From NCBI GenBank assembly GCA_964602415.1, contig CAZRQL010000049.1:1-14292 (forward strand): a stretch of DNA of 14,292 bases, in the 5' to 3' direction. The DNA comes from CAZRQL01 sp964602415. Its GTDB lineage: Bacteria > Bacteroidota > Bacteroidia > Cytophagales > Flammeovirgaceae. The notes below the pieces were generated by a model. That model saw only the letters and a program-made list of their open reading frames with translations, was not told the DNA's origin and did not search any database. The stretch's first letter is position 1; each line of letters begins with the position of its first letter. Made by a program: the position numbers and the translations under genes. This document shows positions 7,714 to 14,292 of the stretch, piece after piece.

Positions 7714-9522
7714 ATGAATAATAAAATAAATTACATAAAAATCCGGCACTTTAAGGTTTTTGGAGATGAAATTGTGATTTATTTTGACAATCCCACCATT
7801 TTAATAGGTGCAAATAATTCCGGCAAAACAAGTGTCATACAAGCCTTAGCCTTGTGGAGTTGGGCGGTGAAAATTTGGTATGACAAGAAAAAAAATACGC
7901 AAAGTACAGCACAAAGAAATAAAGGGGTTGCGCTCAATCGTTTAGAAATTGCCCAAGTACCTATCAAAGAAGCCCGCTATTTTTGGAATAATGCAGCCGT
8001 TCGGCAGGGGAGCAACGCGAATATTCAACTTGCAGTTCACGTAGGGCTTTTTCACAAAGGTACAACCAAAGAAGTAGGCATGACTTTTACTTATCACAGC
8101 CCTGATTTGATTTATTGCCAGCCTACCGATGAAAGTTTTGTCGATTCCACTCTTGACCTCATACAGTATGCAGCCGGTTTGTCCCTCAATCTGCTCTACC
8201 CAATGTCGGGCATGAGTGATAAAGAATACGTTTTCCAACCGGAAGCCATACGCACCCAAATAGGAATCGGACAAACCGCCAATGTGCTTCGAAATATTTG
8301 CTATCATCTGAGTGTAAAAAGCAAACAGGATTGGAAGTATTTGGCTGAGCTTATGCAAAAACTGTTTTCTGTTTCGCTCAAAGAGCCTTTTGTTCGGGCT
8401 ACCGGAGTGTTGGAGTTGGTTTACAATTACGAAAGTAAACAAAAAACATTTAAAGATTTAGATATTACTTTAGCAGGCCGTGGGCAACAACAAATGCTTT
8501 TAGTTTTAGCTTATTTATTGAGCAATAAAGGCTCTGTTTTGATGATAGATGAGCCGGATGCGCATTTGGAAATTTTGCGGCAAGCCCAAATTTTTACGGT
8601 ACTCAAAGAAGTTTCCCGAAAATATGATTGCCAAATTATTATCGTAACGCACTCTGAGGTAGTGTTGAACGAGGCTGATTCTGTGGTGTTTTTGGTAGAT
8701 GGGAAAGCCCAAGAAATATTTGATAAACAAGGGCATAAGTACATCAAAGATGCTTTGAAAAACTTTGGAATAGAGCATTACTACAAAGCAAAACTTAGCC
8801 CCGCCATCTTGTATGTAGAGAGCAACACAGACTTGGATATTTTGCGTGCATTTGCAAAAAAATACAACCACCGTGCAAAAGCCGTTTTGGAAGATAGGCT
8901 TTATTTTTATTATACCCAAAATCAAGAAGAAGACAACAACTTAGACAATAAATTAAAGCGCGCGTCAGGCTCTTACCAACCCTTCAAAAAACACTACCAA
9001 GCCCTAAAAACAGTCGTCCCGAACCTCAAAGCAGTCGCTATTTTTGACGGCGATAATCATAACCATCAAGATGAAGAAACTGAAGATTTTGGTGTATTTT
9101 ACTGGAAACGGTATGAAATAGAAAATTACTTTATCACACCCAAAGTCGTCTATGCTTTCGTCCGCGAAGAGTTGCTTAAATTGTACGGTGATTTGTTTTT
9201 TGAAAAAGAGTGGAGACAATTTGAACATATTTTTGAACAGACTTTTTTGCTGCCTATTTTCAACCATAACCAAAAAGCCTTAGAGGAATTTAAGGCATTA
9301 CCCGAAAATTTGAAAGATGTGCAGTTTGAGAATTTTGCTTCTTCTAAAAAGGTTAGTACACTTTTGGAAAATACCTTTATTGGGTTTGAAAATGTAACAA
9401 ATACAAAAATGCTATTAACAAAAAGTAAGTTTTATCAAATGATAGAATTTACAGACAACACTCGACAACAAGAAATTAATGAAAAACTGGACTTGATTTT
9501 AAAATATTTATCTATACTATAA
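7714..9522 (+). CDS. OLD-family AAA ATPase with C-terminal TOPRIM nuclease domain
   Basis: The 602-residue protein has an ABC/SMC-like ATPase domain: Walker A GANNSGKTS (32-40, K38), a signature-like GRGQQQM near 256, Walker B VLMIDEP (D279, E280) and an H-loop histidine in VTHSE (H313). A TOPRIM domain follows: E369 in YVESNTD and the acidic D445-G-D447 in AIFDGDN, residues that bind metal in OLD nucleases. After it comes WKRYEIENYF and a C-terminal region that I do not recognise. OLD proteins such as P2 Old and GajA act in anti-phage defence as DNA-cutting ATPases. There is no GajB-type helicase or reverse transcriptase beside it, so it resembles a stand-alone class 1 OLD. The base composition looks more A+T-rich than the neighbouring housekeeping genes, which suggests acquisition. 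The last residues SIL and the stop codon (9511-9522) lie inside the dispersed repeat, so the original 3' end may have been replaced. Confidence 0.82.
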   Translation: MNNKINYIKIRHFKVFGDEIVIYFDNPTILIGANNSGKTSVIQALALWSWAVKIWYDKKKNTQSTAQRNKGVALNRLEIAQVPIKEARYFWNNAAVRQGSNANIQLAVHVGLFHKGTTKEVGMTFTYHSPDLIYCQPTDESFVDSTLDLIQYAAGLSLNLLYPMSGMSDKEYVFQPEAIRTQIGIGQTANVLRNICYHLSVKSKQDWKYLAELMQKLFSVSLKEPFVRATGVLELVYNYESKQKTFKDLDITLAGRGQQQMLLVLAYLLSNKGSVLMIDEPDAHLEILRQAQIFTVLKEVSRKYDCQIIIVTHSEVVLNEADSVVFLVDGKAQEIFDKQGHKYIKDALKNFGIEHYYKAKLSPAILYVESNTDLDILRAFAKKYNHRAKAVLEDRLYFYYTQNQEEDNNLDNKLKRASGSYQPFKKHYQALKTVVPNLKAVAIFDGDNHNHQDEETEDFGVFYWKRYEIENYFITPKVVYAFVREELLKLYGDLFFEKEWRQFEHIFEQTFLLPIFNHNQKALEEFKALPENLKDVQFENFASSKKVSTLLENTFIGFENVTNTKMLLTKSKFYQMIEFTDNTRQQEINEKLDLILKYLSIL

Positions 9523-9615
9523 ATTAAGTGGTTTTATATTTTTTTTAGAATTAAATCCTTGAAAATCAAGCGAATCAATCCTTAAAATCTTAAAAATCAC
9601 TTAAATCTTGGTATA
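9511..9615 (+). repeat. Complete 105-bp palindromic repeat (copy B), MITE-like
   Basis: This is the only full copy. Bases 9511-9564 are identical to 14239-14292, and 9562-9615 are identical to 1-54. Folding about base 9564 pairs 32 of 50 positions between 9513-9562 and 9566-9615, by hand count, with a few more G-T pairs. The ends read TATAC and GTATA, and the inner part of each arm holds TTAAGTG against CACTTAA. The centre is a CTTGA-AAA-TCAAG hairpin. The right arm has AATC at 9577, 9586, 9595 and 9604, exactly nine bases apart. Terminal inverted repeats with TA at the tips suggest a non-autonomous element of the IS630/mariner kind (inference). No transposase is visible. The left tip provides the stop codon of the OLD-family gene. 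Confidence 0.85.
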
Positions 9616-9685
9616 AATAATCAAATTGTTGTCGGGGGGATGATTTTTTTGTCAAAGCCCAAAACAAATAAACGCTGACTTTTAA

Positions 9686-9925
9686 CTACTTCGAAGCCAG
9701 CCCCAGTAGGTACAGCAGCAGAATCGCTCCTCCGGTAGCCACCACCAAATGACCCACCAAACTGCCCGCAAAAAGCCCCAAAGAAGAAGCCACAAAACCG
9801 CCTATCATGCTTCCCAGTATGCCCACCACAAGGTTTCCTACCAGCCCAAAACTTTTGCCTTTTAGGATTTTGGAGGCCAACCAGCCCGCCAAAGCACCCA
9901 CTATCAAAAATGCTACGAAATTCAT
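9686..9925 (-). CDS. GlsB/YeaQ/YmgE family stress-response membrane protein
   Basis: The 79-residue, glycine-rich hydrophobic protein has three predicted membrane segments (about 2-17, 27-48 and 53-76). It contains the family pattern GALAGWLASKILKGKSFGL followed by NLVVGILGSMIGGFVAS. The length is normal for the family, also called transglycosylase-associated proteins. These proteins are induced by acid, osmotic or other stress in several bacteria, but their biochemical activity is unknown. The gene is monocistronic and divergent from the peptide transporter. Seventy bases separate its stop codon from the repeat copy, and no clear terminator hairpin was found there. Upstream on the minus strand, around 9940-9950, only an imperfect TAnnTTTG-like box (CTATTTTG) is visible. 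Confidence 0.88.
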   Translation of the reverse strand: MNFVAFLIVGALAGWLASKILKGKSFGLVGNLVVGILGSMIGGFVASSLGLFAGSLVGHLVVATGGAILLLYLLGLASK

Positions 9926-10031
9926 AAATGTATATTTTGCAGCAAAATAGAAATAAATATAAAAATCTTTTGCCTTTTCGATGGCTGTATTTACCTTGCT
10001 GCCACTGTTCGATACTAAAATACAGAATAAT

Positions 10032-11759
10032 ATGAATGAAAATTCTACTAAAAAAGGGCATCCTAAGGGGCTTTATGTACTGTTTTTCACAGAGATGTGG
10101 GAGCGTTTTGGTTATTACCTAATGCTTGGTATTTTCTCTCTTTACATGCTCGACAGCTTGGAAAATGGGGGCATGGGCTTTTCAGGACAGAAAAAATCTG
10201 ACATATACGGCACGTATATCGGATTGGTTTATCTGACTCCGTTTATAGGCGGCTTGCTGGCGGACAGGGTGTTAGGCTACCGGCGGTCTATTTTTATAGG
10301 GGGCTTGCTGATGGCGGCGGGCTATTTGGGGCTTTCCATACACAACGAAACCATTTTCTACATCTCTCTTTTGCTCATCATTTTGGGCAATGGTTTTTTT
10401 AAGCCCAATATTTCTACTTTGGTGGGCAATCTTTACAACAACCCTACTTACAAAGACCGCAAAGATGCCGGTTACAATTTGTTTTACATGGGCATCAACA
10501 TAGGAGCTTTTATTTGCAACTTTGTGGCGGCTTATATGCGCATCAACTATGGCTGGGGCTATGCTTTTGCGGCGGCAGGCGTGGGTATGTTGGTGGGTTT
10601 GGTGATTTTTGCACTGGGAACCAAGCACGTAGCAGAGGCCGATGTCCTCAAGCCCACCAAGGCGGGCGATATGGCCACGGCAACCATTTTGGCTGTTACC
10701 GTGTTGCCCATGTTTGTTTTCGGGATTATCGGCTATTTTTATGGAGGGGTTACCAGTGCGGCCAACCCTGATGGCAACCTGTTTGGTACCGATACCAACG
10801 ATGCCTTTATATTCGGTTGTGTCCCAATTGTGGGCTATTTTTTGTATTTGATGTTTACCGCTGACAAGGAAGACCGTGCGCCGATTTCTGCCTTGCTCTC
10901 GGTGTATGCCTGCATTGTGATTTTTTGGGCGGTTTTTCACCAAAACGGCGATGCGCTGACCGTTTGGGCGGAGGATTACAGCGACCGTGAGATGCCAGCG
11001 GCTATATCGGGCTTTGCTTCGAGTGTGGGAATGGTTCAGACAGTTACCAATTACCCTGAACTTTCACTGCCCAAAGAACAATATAAGGCTTACATGGACA
11101 GCCTCAAAAACGTCAAAGAGTCTTTGCCCGCCGGCTCAATAGAATCCAAAGAACTGGGCAAAAAAATTGGCTCCATAGAAAAGTCAGCCAAGTATTTTGA
11201 GAATTTGTCGCAAAAGCCTAAGACCGGACAAAGTTTACTTTTGGTTTCTACGGAGTTGTACCAGAGTATCAATCCTTTTTGGGTGGTTTTGCTCACGCCG
11301 GTGGTGGTGGGTTTTTTTGGACTTTTGCGCTCGCGCGGTGCTGAACCCAGTACACCCGCAAAAATTACACTTGGGCTACTGATCACGGCACTGTCGGCCT
11401 TGGTGATGGTCATGGCCGTCAAATCGGTCAACATCCACGATGAAAAAGCCAGCAGTATTTGGTTGATAGTTACTTACGGGGTGATTACGGTGGGTGAGTT
11501 GTGTTTGAGTCCGATGGGGCTTTCGCTGGTGTCCAAACTCTCTCCGCCTCGCCTGACGGCTTTGATGATGGGAGGCTTTTTCCTCTCTACCTCTGTGGGC
11601 AACAAGTTAGCGGGTATTTTATCGAGCAATTTTGAAGCCGAGCAAGACAAAGCCTTTTTCTTCTTTACCAACTTTGCCATGGTGATGGTGGCCACGGTCA
11701 TGATGGCTGTTTTGCTCAGGTGGCTCAACAGGGTAATGAGAGAGAAGAATGTTCTTTAA
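10032..11759 (+). CDS. POT-family proton-dependent oligopeptide transporter
   Basis: The 575-residue polytopic protein is a proton-coupled oligopeptide transporter (PTR2/DtpT-like, major facilitator superfamily). Helix 1 carries the proton-coupling ExxERFxYY motif at 21-29 (EMWERFGYY). GGLLADRVLGYRR, FKPNISTLVGNLY and the PTR signature FYMGINIGAF follow. VFHQNGDALTVWA replaces the usual FxxxFxQxGSxL segment in helix 7. A long hydrophilic loop (about 345-410, rich in Lys, Glu and Ser) sits between later helices, as in many Bacteroidota members, and explains the length above 500. The protein imports di- and tripeptides across the inner membrane. I chose the ATG at 10032 (MNENSTKKGHPKGLYVLFF) because family members start just before HPKGLY; the ATG at 9981 would add 17 unrelated residues. 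No partner genes are needed, and there is no functional link to the permease at 4111. Confidence 0.92.
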   Translation: MNENSTKKGHPKGLYVLFFTEMWERFGYYLMLGIFSLYMLDSLENGGMGFSGQKKSDIYGTYIGLVYLTPFIGGLLADRVLGYRRSIFIGGLLMAAGYLGLSIHNETIFYISLLLIILGNGFFKPNISTLVGNLYNNPTYKDRKDAGYNLFYMGINIGAFICNFVAAYMRINYGWGYAFAAAGVGMLVGLVIFALGTKHVAEADVLKPTKAGDMATATILAVTVLPMFVFGIIGYFYGGVTSAANPDGNLFGTDTNDAFIFGCVPIVGYFLYLMFTADKEDRAPISALLSVYACIVIFWAVFHQNGDALTVWAEDYSDREMPAAISGFASSVGMVQTVTNYPELSLPKEQYKAYMDSLKNVKESLPAGSIESKELGKKIGSIEKSAKYFENLSQKPKTGQSLLLVSTELYQSINPFWVVLLTPVVVGFFGLLRSRGAEPSTPAKITLGLLITALSALVMVMAVKSVNIHDEKASSIWLIVTYGVITVGELCLSPMGLSLVSKLSPPRLTALMMGGFFLSTSVGNKLAGILSSNFEAEQDKAFFFFTNFAMVMVATVMMAVLLRWLNRVMREKNVL

Positions 11760-11815
11760 TTTTGATTTGAGGGATTTTCAGATTAATTTCGTGCTTAATT
11801 AAATACTTTTCAAAA

Positions 11816-12445
11816 ATGTCATTAGTCAATAAACCCGCCCCAAAATTTTCAGCTCCCGCTGTTATCAATGGCGAAGAAATCGTAAAAGATTTCTCATTAG
11901 ATCAATACCTTGGCAAAAAATACGTGGTGTTTTTCTTTTGGCCAAAAGATTTCACTTTCGTGTGTCCCACCGAGATTTTGGCTTTCCAAGAAAAACTTGC
12001 CGAATTTGAAAAACGCGATTGTGCAGTGGTAGGCTGCTCAACCGATACCGAAGAAACCCACCTTGCTTGGTTGATGACTCCCAAAAACAACGGGGGAATC
12101 GAAGGTGTGAAGTTTCCTGTGGTGGCAGACACAGCCAAAACCATTGCCCAAAACTACGACGTGTTGGGAGGTGAGTACGATTACGATGACAACGGCCAGT
12201 CAATCTTTATCGGTGCACCTATTGCTTTGCGCGGCACTTTCCTTATCGACAAAAATGGTATCATCCGCCACATGGTGGTCAATGATTTCCCTCTTGGCCG
12301 CAACATAGACGAGGCTTTGCGTATGCTCGAAGCCCTCATCCACGTAGAAACCCACGGAGAGGTATGTCCTGCCAACTGGGAAGAAGGCAAAGAAGCTATG
12401 TCGGCCACCCGCGAAGGCGTAGCCAATTACTTGTCAAAACATTAA
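11816..12445 (+). CDS. Typical 2-Cys peroxiredoxin (AhpC/Prx1 type)
   Basis: The 209-residue thiol peroxidase reduces hydrogen peroxide and organic peroxides in the cytoplasm. The peroxidatic cysteine is C50 in FTFVCPTE, and the resolving cysteine is C184 in GEVCPANW, so it is a typical dimeric 2-Cys enzyme. NNGGIEGVKFP corresponds to the GGLG region, and the C-terminal tail (NYLSKH) lacks a YF motif, so it is expected to be fairly resistant to overoxidation (inference from family knowledge). No AhpF-type reductase is adjacent; thioredoxin probably recycles it. A TAnnTTTG-like box (TACTTTTC, 11804-11811, one mismatch) precedes the ATG by only four bases and is not convincing. A strong intrinsic terminator follows the gene. 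Confidence 0.94.
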   Translation: MSLVNKPAPKFSAPAVINGEEIVKDFSLDQYLGKKYVVFFFWPKDFTFVCPTEILAFQEKLAEFEKRDCAVVGCSTDTEETHLAWLMTPKNNGGIEGVKFPVVADTAKTIAQNYDVLGGEYDYDDNGQSIFIGAPIALRGTFLIDKNGIIRHMVVNDFPLGRNIDEALRMLEALIHVETHGEVCPANWEEGKEAMSATREGVANYLSKH

Positions 12446-12467
12446 TCTGACGCAGATTTTGATGGTT

Positions 12468-12500
12468 AAACCCTTGCCTTATGCAAGGGTTTTTTGTTTT
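12468..12500 (+). terminator. Rho-independent terminator of the peroxiredoxin gene
   Basis: AAACCCTTGC (12468-12477) and GCAAGGGTTT (12483-12492) form a perfect 10-bp stem with a CTTAT loop, followed by a T-rich run (TTTTGTTTT). It starts 22 bases after the peroxiredoxin stop codon. The run on the opposite strand is short, so it should act mainly in the plus direction. Confidence 0.93.
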
Positions 12501-12592
12501 GCAGCCCCTTGTACACTCATTATGCCAATAGTGGCTCATAGTCTTCTCGAAGTCCCCTCACTGCCAAAATAATTCCGATGACAGCTCTCGAC

Positions 12593-14032
12593 TTATGTGT
12601 TGCGTTTTTGTTTTTGTAAAATGGTGTTTTTACCCACTGTGTATGCATAAACTGAGGCAGGTACAAACTTTAGTTGTATATCGTCTATTTTTTTGGTTCC
12701 TTCTTTGTCAATGGTTGTAACTAAAGCGGTTTGCAGGTTGTTGTCCTTCAAAAATTGCAATAACGGTTTTAGGTCTCCGGGTTTTTCAAAATAGCGATTG
12801 CTCCATTTGATTTCGACAGCCCATTGAGTTTTGAAATTTTTATCGTCAAGTTTAACCATATCGACCTCGCCTTTTTGCCATCTTGCATAATGCAGGGTAG
12901 TCCACTCTCTATGAAGCCATTGAGCATAAACAGCGGTTTCAACCATATTGCCTACAAACGAGTCGGTGGGTTGCAGTGGAGCAAACAAAGCACTTCGCAG
13001 CGAAGGATTGGTCAGGTAAATTTTGAATTGTGTTGCGCGTTGAAAGAGCTTGGGTCTATTTGAAATTTTATGAACCACTTTTATTAGAAATGCGGCTTCT
13101 AAATACTCAATATAGCGTTTGATGGTATTCTTCTGAACTCCTGAATTTTTACTCAATTCTTCAAGGCTTACTTCCCCTGCGCTGTTGTAGGCAATGGCCG
13201 TAAAAAGTGAGTTGAGTTCTTGTACGTCTCTTATTCCGTATAGGTTGGGAAGATCTCTCAACAGTACTTTGTCAACAATATCGCTTCTGATGTATCGTCC
13301 CGGATTGCTCTGAATGGTATCGGAGAAAATTACTTCGGGATAGCCGCCGTAATTGATATAATCTAAAAAATGCCTGTTAAGCTCATTGATATTGATGGTG
13401 CTGTAAAACTTAGTCAGACTACCTTGCCAATCTAAGTTGCTTTCTGTGATAAGTCTGTTTAGTTGCTTCAAATGAATAAACTCATTGAAGGTCAACGGTG
13501 GCAACATAAAATCGGTAAACCGCCCTGCACCGCTTTCGTTGCTTTTCAGTCTCAAAGCAGCCGCAGCAGACCCCGAAACCACAAAACGGGTGCGTGGGTA
13601 ACTATCAACCAGTGATTTTAAATGCACTTCCCAGTCTTTGAGGTATTGTATTTCATCAAAGAAGACATACCAATCTTTAGGGTTTTCTTTCTTTGTTGCC
13701 TTTCGACAAAGGTTAAAAAGTTGCTCCAAGCCGATATTGTTGTAAATAGGCGTTTCAACTGATACGAAAGCTATTTTCAGGGGGTCAATATCGTTTTCAA
13801 GCAGGTGTTGAACGCTATGGTAGAGCATTACCGTTTTGCCAACTCTTCTGGGTCCCATTAAAACAACCGCTCTTCGGACGGTTGTTTCTGTGATAAGTGG
13901 TATGAACAAATCAAAATACAGCCTCCTTTGCATCGAAGTATAATAATCTTCTACCGCGCCGTTCACCCACCAGGGATTTTCAAAGCGTAGTCGGTCGAGA
14001 ATATGTTCCTCAGAATATGCTACTAAAGCCAT
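12593..14032 (-). CDS. AAA_14/DUF4143 family ATPase
   Basis: The 479-residue protein has the architecture of the large, poorly characterised AAA_14-DUF4143 family. Walker A is GPRRVGKT (60-67, K66) and Walker B is VFFDEIQY (123-130, D126/E127). A sensor-like VVSGSAA follows (151-157), then AGRF (169-172). A winged-helix segment (about 285-320, LEELSKNSGVQKNTIKRYIEYL) links to the C-terminal DUF4143 region. There, GEVDMV and AVEIKW give the D...E-x-K arrangement of a PD-(D/E)xK nuclease-like fold (about 395-420). The function is unknown; family members are common, scattered and often multicopy in Bacteroidota and archaea, and defence or mobile-element roles are only speculative. The gene stands alone. 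A 13-bp inverted repeat and TAnnTTTG-like boxes lie directly upstream. About 90 bases of unremarkable sequence separate its stop codon from the peroxiredoxin terminator. Confidence 0.88.
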   Translation of the reverse strand: MALVAYSEEHILDRLRFENPWWVNGAVEDYYTSMQRRLYFDLFIPLITETTVRRAVVLMGPRRVGKTVMLYHSVQHLLENDIDPLKIAFVSVETPIYNNIGLEQLFNLCRKATKKENPKDWYVFFDEIQYLKDWEVHLKSLVDSYPRTRFVVSGSAAAALRLKSNESGAGRFTDFMLPPLTFNEFIHLKQLNRLITESNLDWQGSLTKFYSTININELNRHFLDYINYGGYPEVIFSDTIQSNPGRYIRSDIVDKVLLRDLPNLYGIRDVQELNSLFTAIAYNSAGEVSLEELSKNSGVQKNTIKRYIEYLEAAFLIKVVHKISNRPKLFQRATQFKIYLTNPSLRSALFAPLQPTDSFVGNMVETAVYAQWLHREWTTLHYARWQKGEVDMVKLDDKNFKTQWAVEIKWSNRYFEKPGDLKPLLQFLKDNNLQTALVTTIDKEGTKKIDDIQLKFVPASVYAYTVGKNTILQKQKRNT

Positions 14033-14052
14033 TTTAAGTTGTTTTAATTAGT

Positions 14053-14060
14053 CAAACATA
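14053..14060 (-). promoter_or_regulatory. Possible -7 promoter box for the AAA_14 ATPase gene
   Basis: Read on the minus strand this is TATGTTTG, an exact TAnnTTTG match, 20 bases upstream of the start codon. A second exact match, TATTTTTG, lies next to it at 14061-14068. No clear -33 TTG was found at the right distance for either, and A+T-rich sequence makes chance matches likely. Confidence 0.35.
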
Positions 14061-14061
14061 C

Positions 14062-14093
14062 AAAAATAAGATTAATATACTAATCTTATTTTT
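14062..14093. promoter_or_regulatory. Perfect 13-bp inverted repeat, operator-like
   Basis: AAAAATAAGATTA (14062-14074) and TAATCTTATTTTT (14081-14093) are exact reverse complements separated by ATATAC. The element begins 29 bases upstream of the ATPase start codon and overlaps one of the two candidate -7 boxes, which suggests a repressor site. The left-arm word AAAATAAGA recurs at 14105-14113, 42 bases away. A weak terminator is the alternative, but a stem with only two G-C pairs is unlikely to be stable. Confidence 0.5.
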
Positions 14094-14238
14094 TAAATAT
14101 TTATAAAATAAGAAAATTTGTTTCAAAAGTAAACTTTAATTTCTAACTTTTTGACAGCTTATTATTCACATGACTTATTGATGCCCTGCACTTGCTGATT
14201 TCTGCTGAATAACTATATCTCACGCATCTTTAATTGCT
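14094..14238. other. A+T-rich intergenic stretch without recognisable content
   Basis: Together with 14033-14093 this is the longest non-coding part of the window. I see no reading frame with protein-like content, no tRNA cloverleaf and no hairpin beyond the inverted repeat listed separately. It probably serves only as upstream sequence for the ATPase gene and as the flank of the repeat copy. Confidence 0.5.
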
Positions 14239-14292
14239 TCTATACTATAAATTAAGTGGTTTTATATTTTTTTTAGAATTAAATCCTTGAAA
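14239..14292 (+). repeat. Left half of the dispersed palindromic repeat (copy C)
   Basis: These 54 bases, including the run of eight T, are identical to 9511-9564. The base before them (14238, T) differs from the one before copy B (9510, A), which sets the boundary. The window stops at the third A of the central AAA, the exact centre of the palindrome. The right half is missing because the window ends. Confidence 0.9.

Noticed and set aside
9554..9607. The nine-base periodic AATC words as a possible CRISPR array or origin iterons
   Set aside because: Units are far too short and contiguous for CRISPR, and there is no replication initiator gene; the same sequence occurs at dispersed sites, so it is part of the repeat element.
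9981..10031. An upstream ATG that would extend the POT transporter by 17 residues
   Set aside because: The extra residues do not match the family N-terminus, which begins just before HPKGLYVLFF, and this stretch is better explained as the upstream region.
9621..10061. A 146-codon minus-strand frame across the GlsB/YeaQ gene
   Set aside because: It overlaps the real 79-residue membrane protein gene in another frame and shows low-complexity Gly/Phe/Lys content without any known fold.
12520..12592. A short minus-strand open stretch reading SRAVIGIILAVRGLRED..., directly after the ATPase stop in a shifted frame
   Set aside because: It has no start codon of its own and is only about 24 codons long. 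A frameshifted C-terminal extension of the ATPase is conceivable but has no supporting slippery site.
1..14292. The whole window as a small circular plasmid
   Set aside because: There are no replication, partition or mobilisation genes, and the content (bshC, peroxiredoxin, peptide transporter, lipid acyltransferase) is typical of a chromosome. A contig broken at a repeat explains the matching ends better.

Overview
The window looks like a piece of a Bacteroidota chromosome, probably from the Cytophagales or a neighbouring lineage (inference). The evidence is a Bacteroidota-type Ig-like surface lipoprotein with a C-terminal D-x-N-x-D-G-x-W-D-x-G-D motif, a bacillithiol ligase (BshC), a fused OlsF-like double acyltransferase, one exact TAnnTTTG promoter box (TAACTTTG, 1734-1741), and little use of Shine-Dalgarno sites. 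Most genes are chromosomal housekeeping or envelope genes. There is no rRNA, tRNA, CRISPR array, transposase or integrase in view.

Layout. 1-54 is half of a dispersed repeat. 112-1701 encodes the lipoprotein. 1762-4125 is a compact plus-strand operon: OlsF-like acyltransferase, a PspB-like small membrane protein and a short HesB/IscA-like protein. Converging on it from the right are a DppB/OppB-type permease (4111-5169) and, upstream of that, a small membrane-anchored protein (5195-5680) that may be the tail of a lost glycosyltransferase. Divergent from those is bshC-sixA (5660-7674), whose start and stop codons overlap. Then comes a solo OLD-family ATPase/TOPRIM nuclease gene (7714-9522), the most defence-like gene here. 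Its last codons and stop lie inside the complete repeat copy (9511-9615). Next are a GlsB/YeaQ-type membrane protein (minus), a POT-family peptide transporter and a 2-Cys peroxiredoxin with a clear intrinsic terminator (12468-12500). Last is a minus-strand AAA/DUF4143 ATPase (12593-14032) with a perfect 13-bp inverted repeat in its promoter region, followed by the other half of the repeat (14239-14292).

The most unusual structure is the 105-bp repeat. It is an imperfect palindrome centred on base 9564, with TATAC...GTATA ends and a CTTGA-AAA-TCAAG core, so it resembles a MITE-like non-autonomous element. The two window edges fall at the centre of further copies, which suggests that the window is an assembly contig broken at this repeat. 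I do not see a complete, clearly new multi-gene system. The best candidates for follow-up are the repeat family, the OLD nuclease it abuts, the IscA-like protein lacking its C-terminal cysteine pair, and the fused acyltransferase operon.
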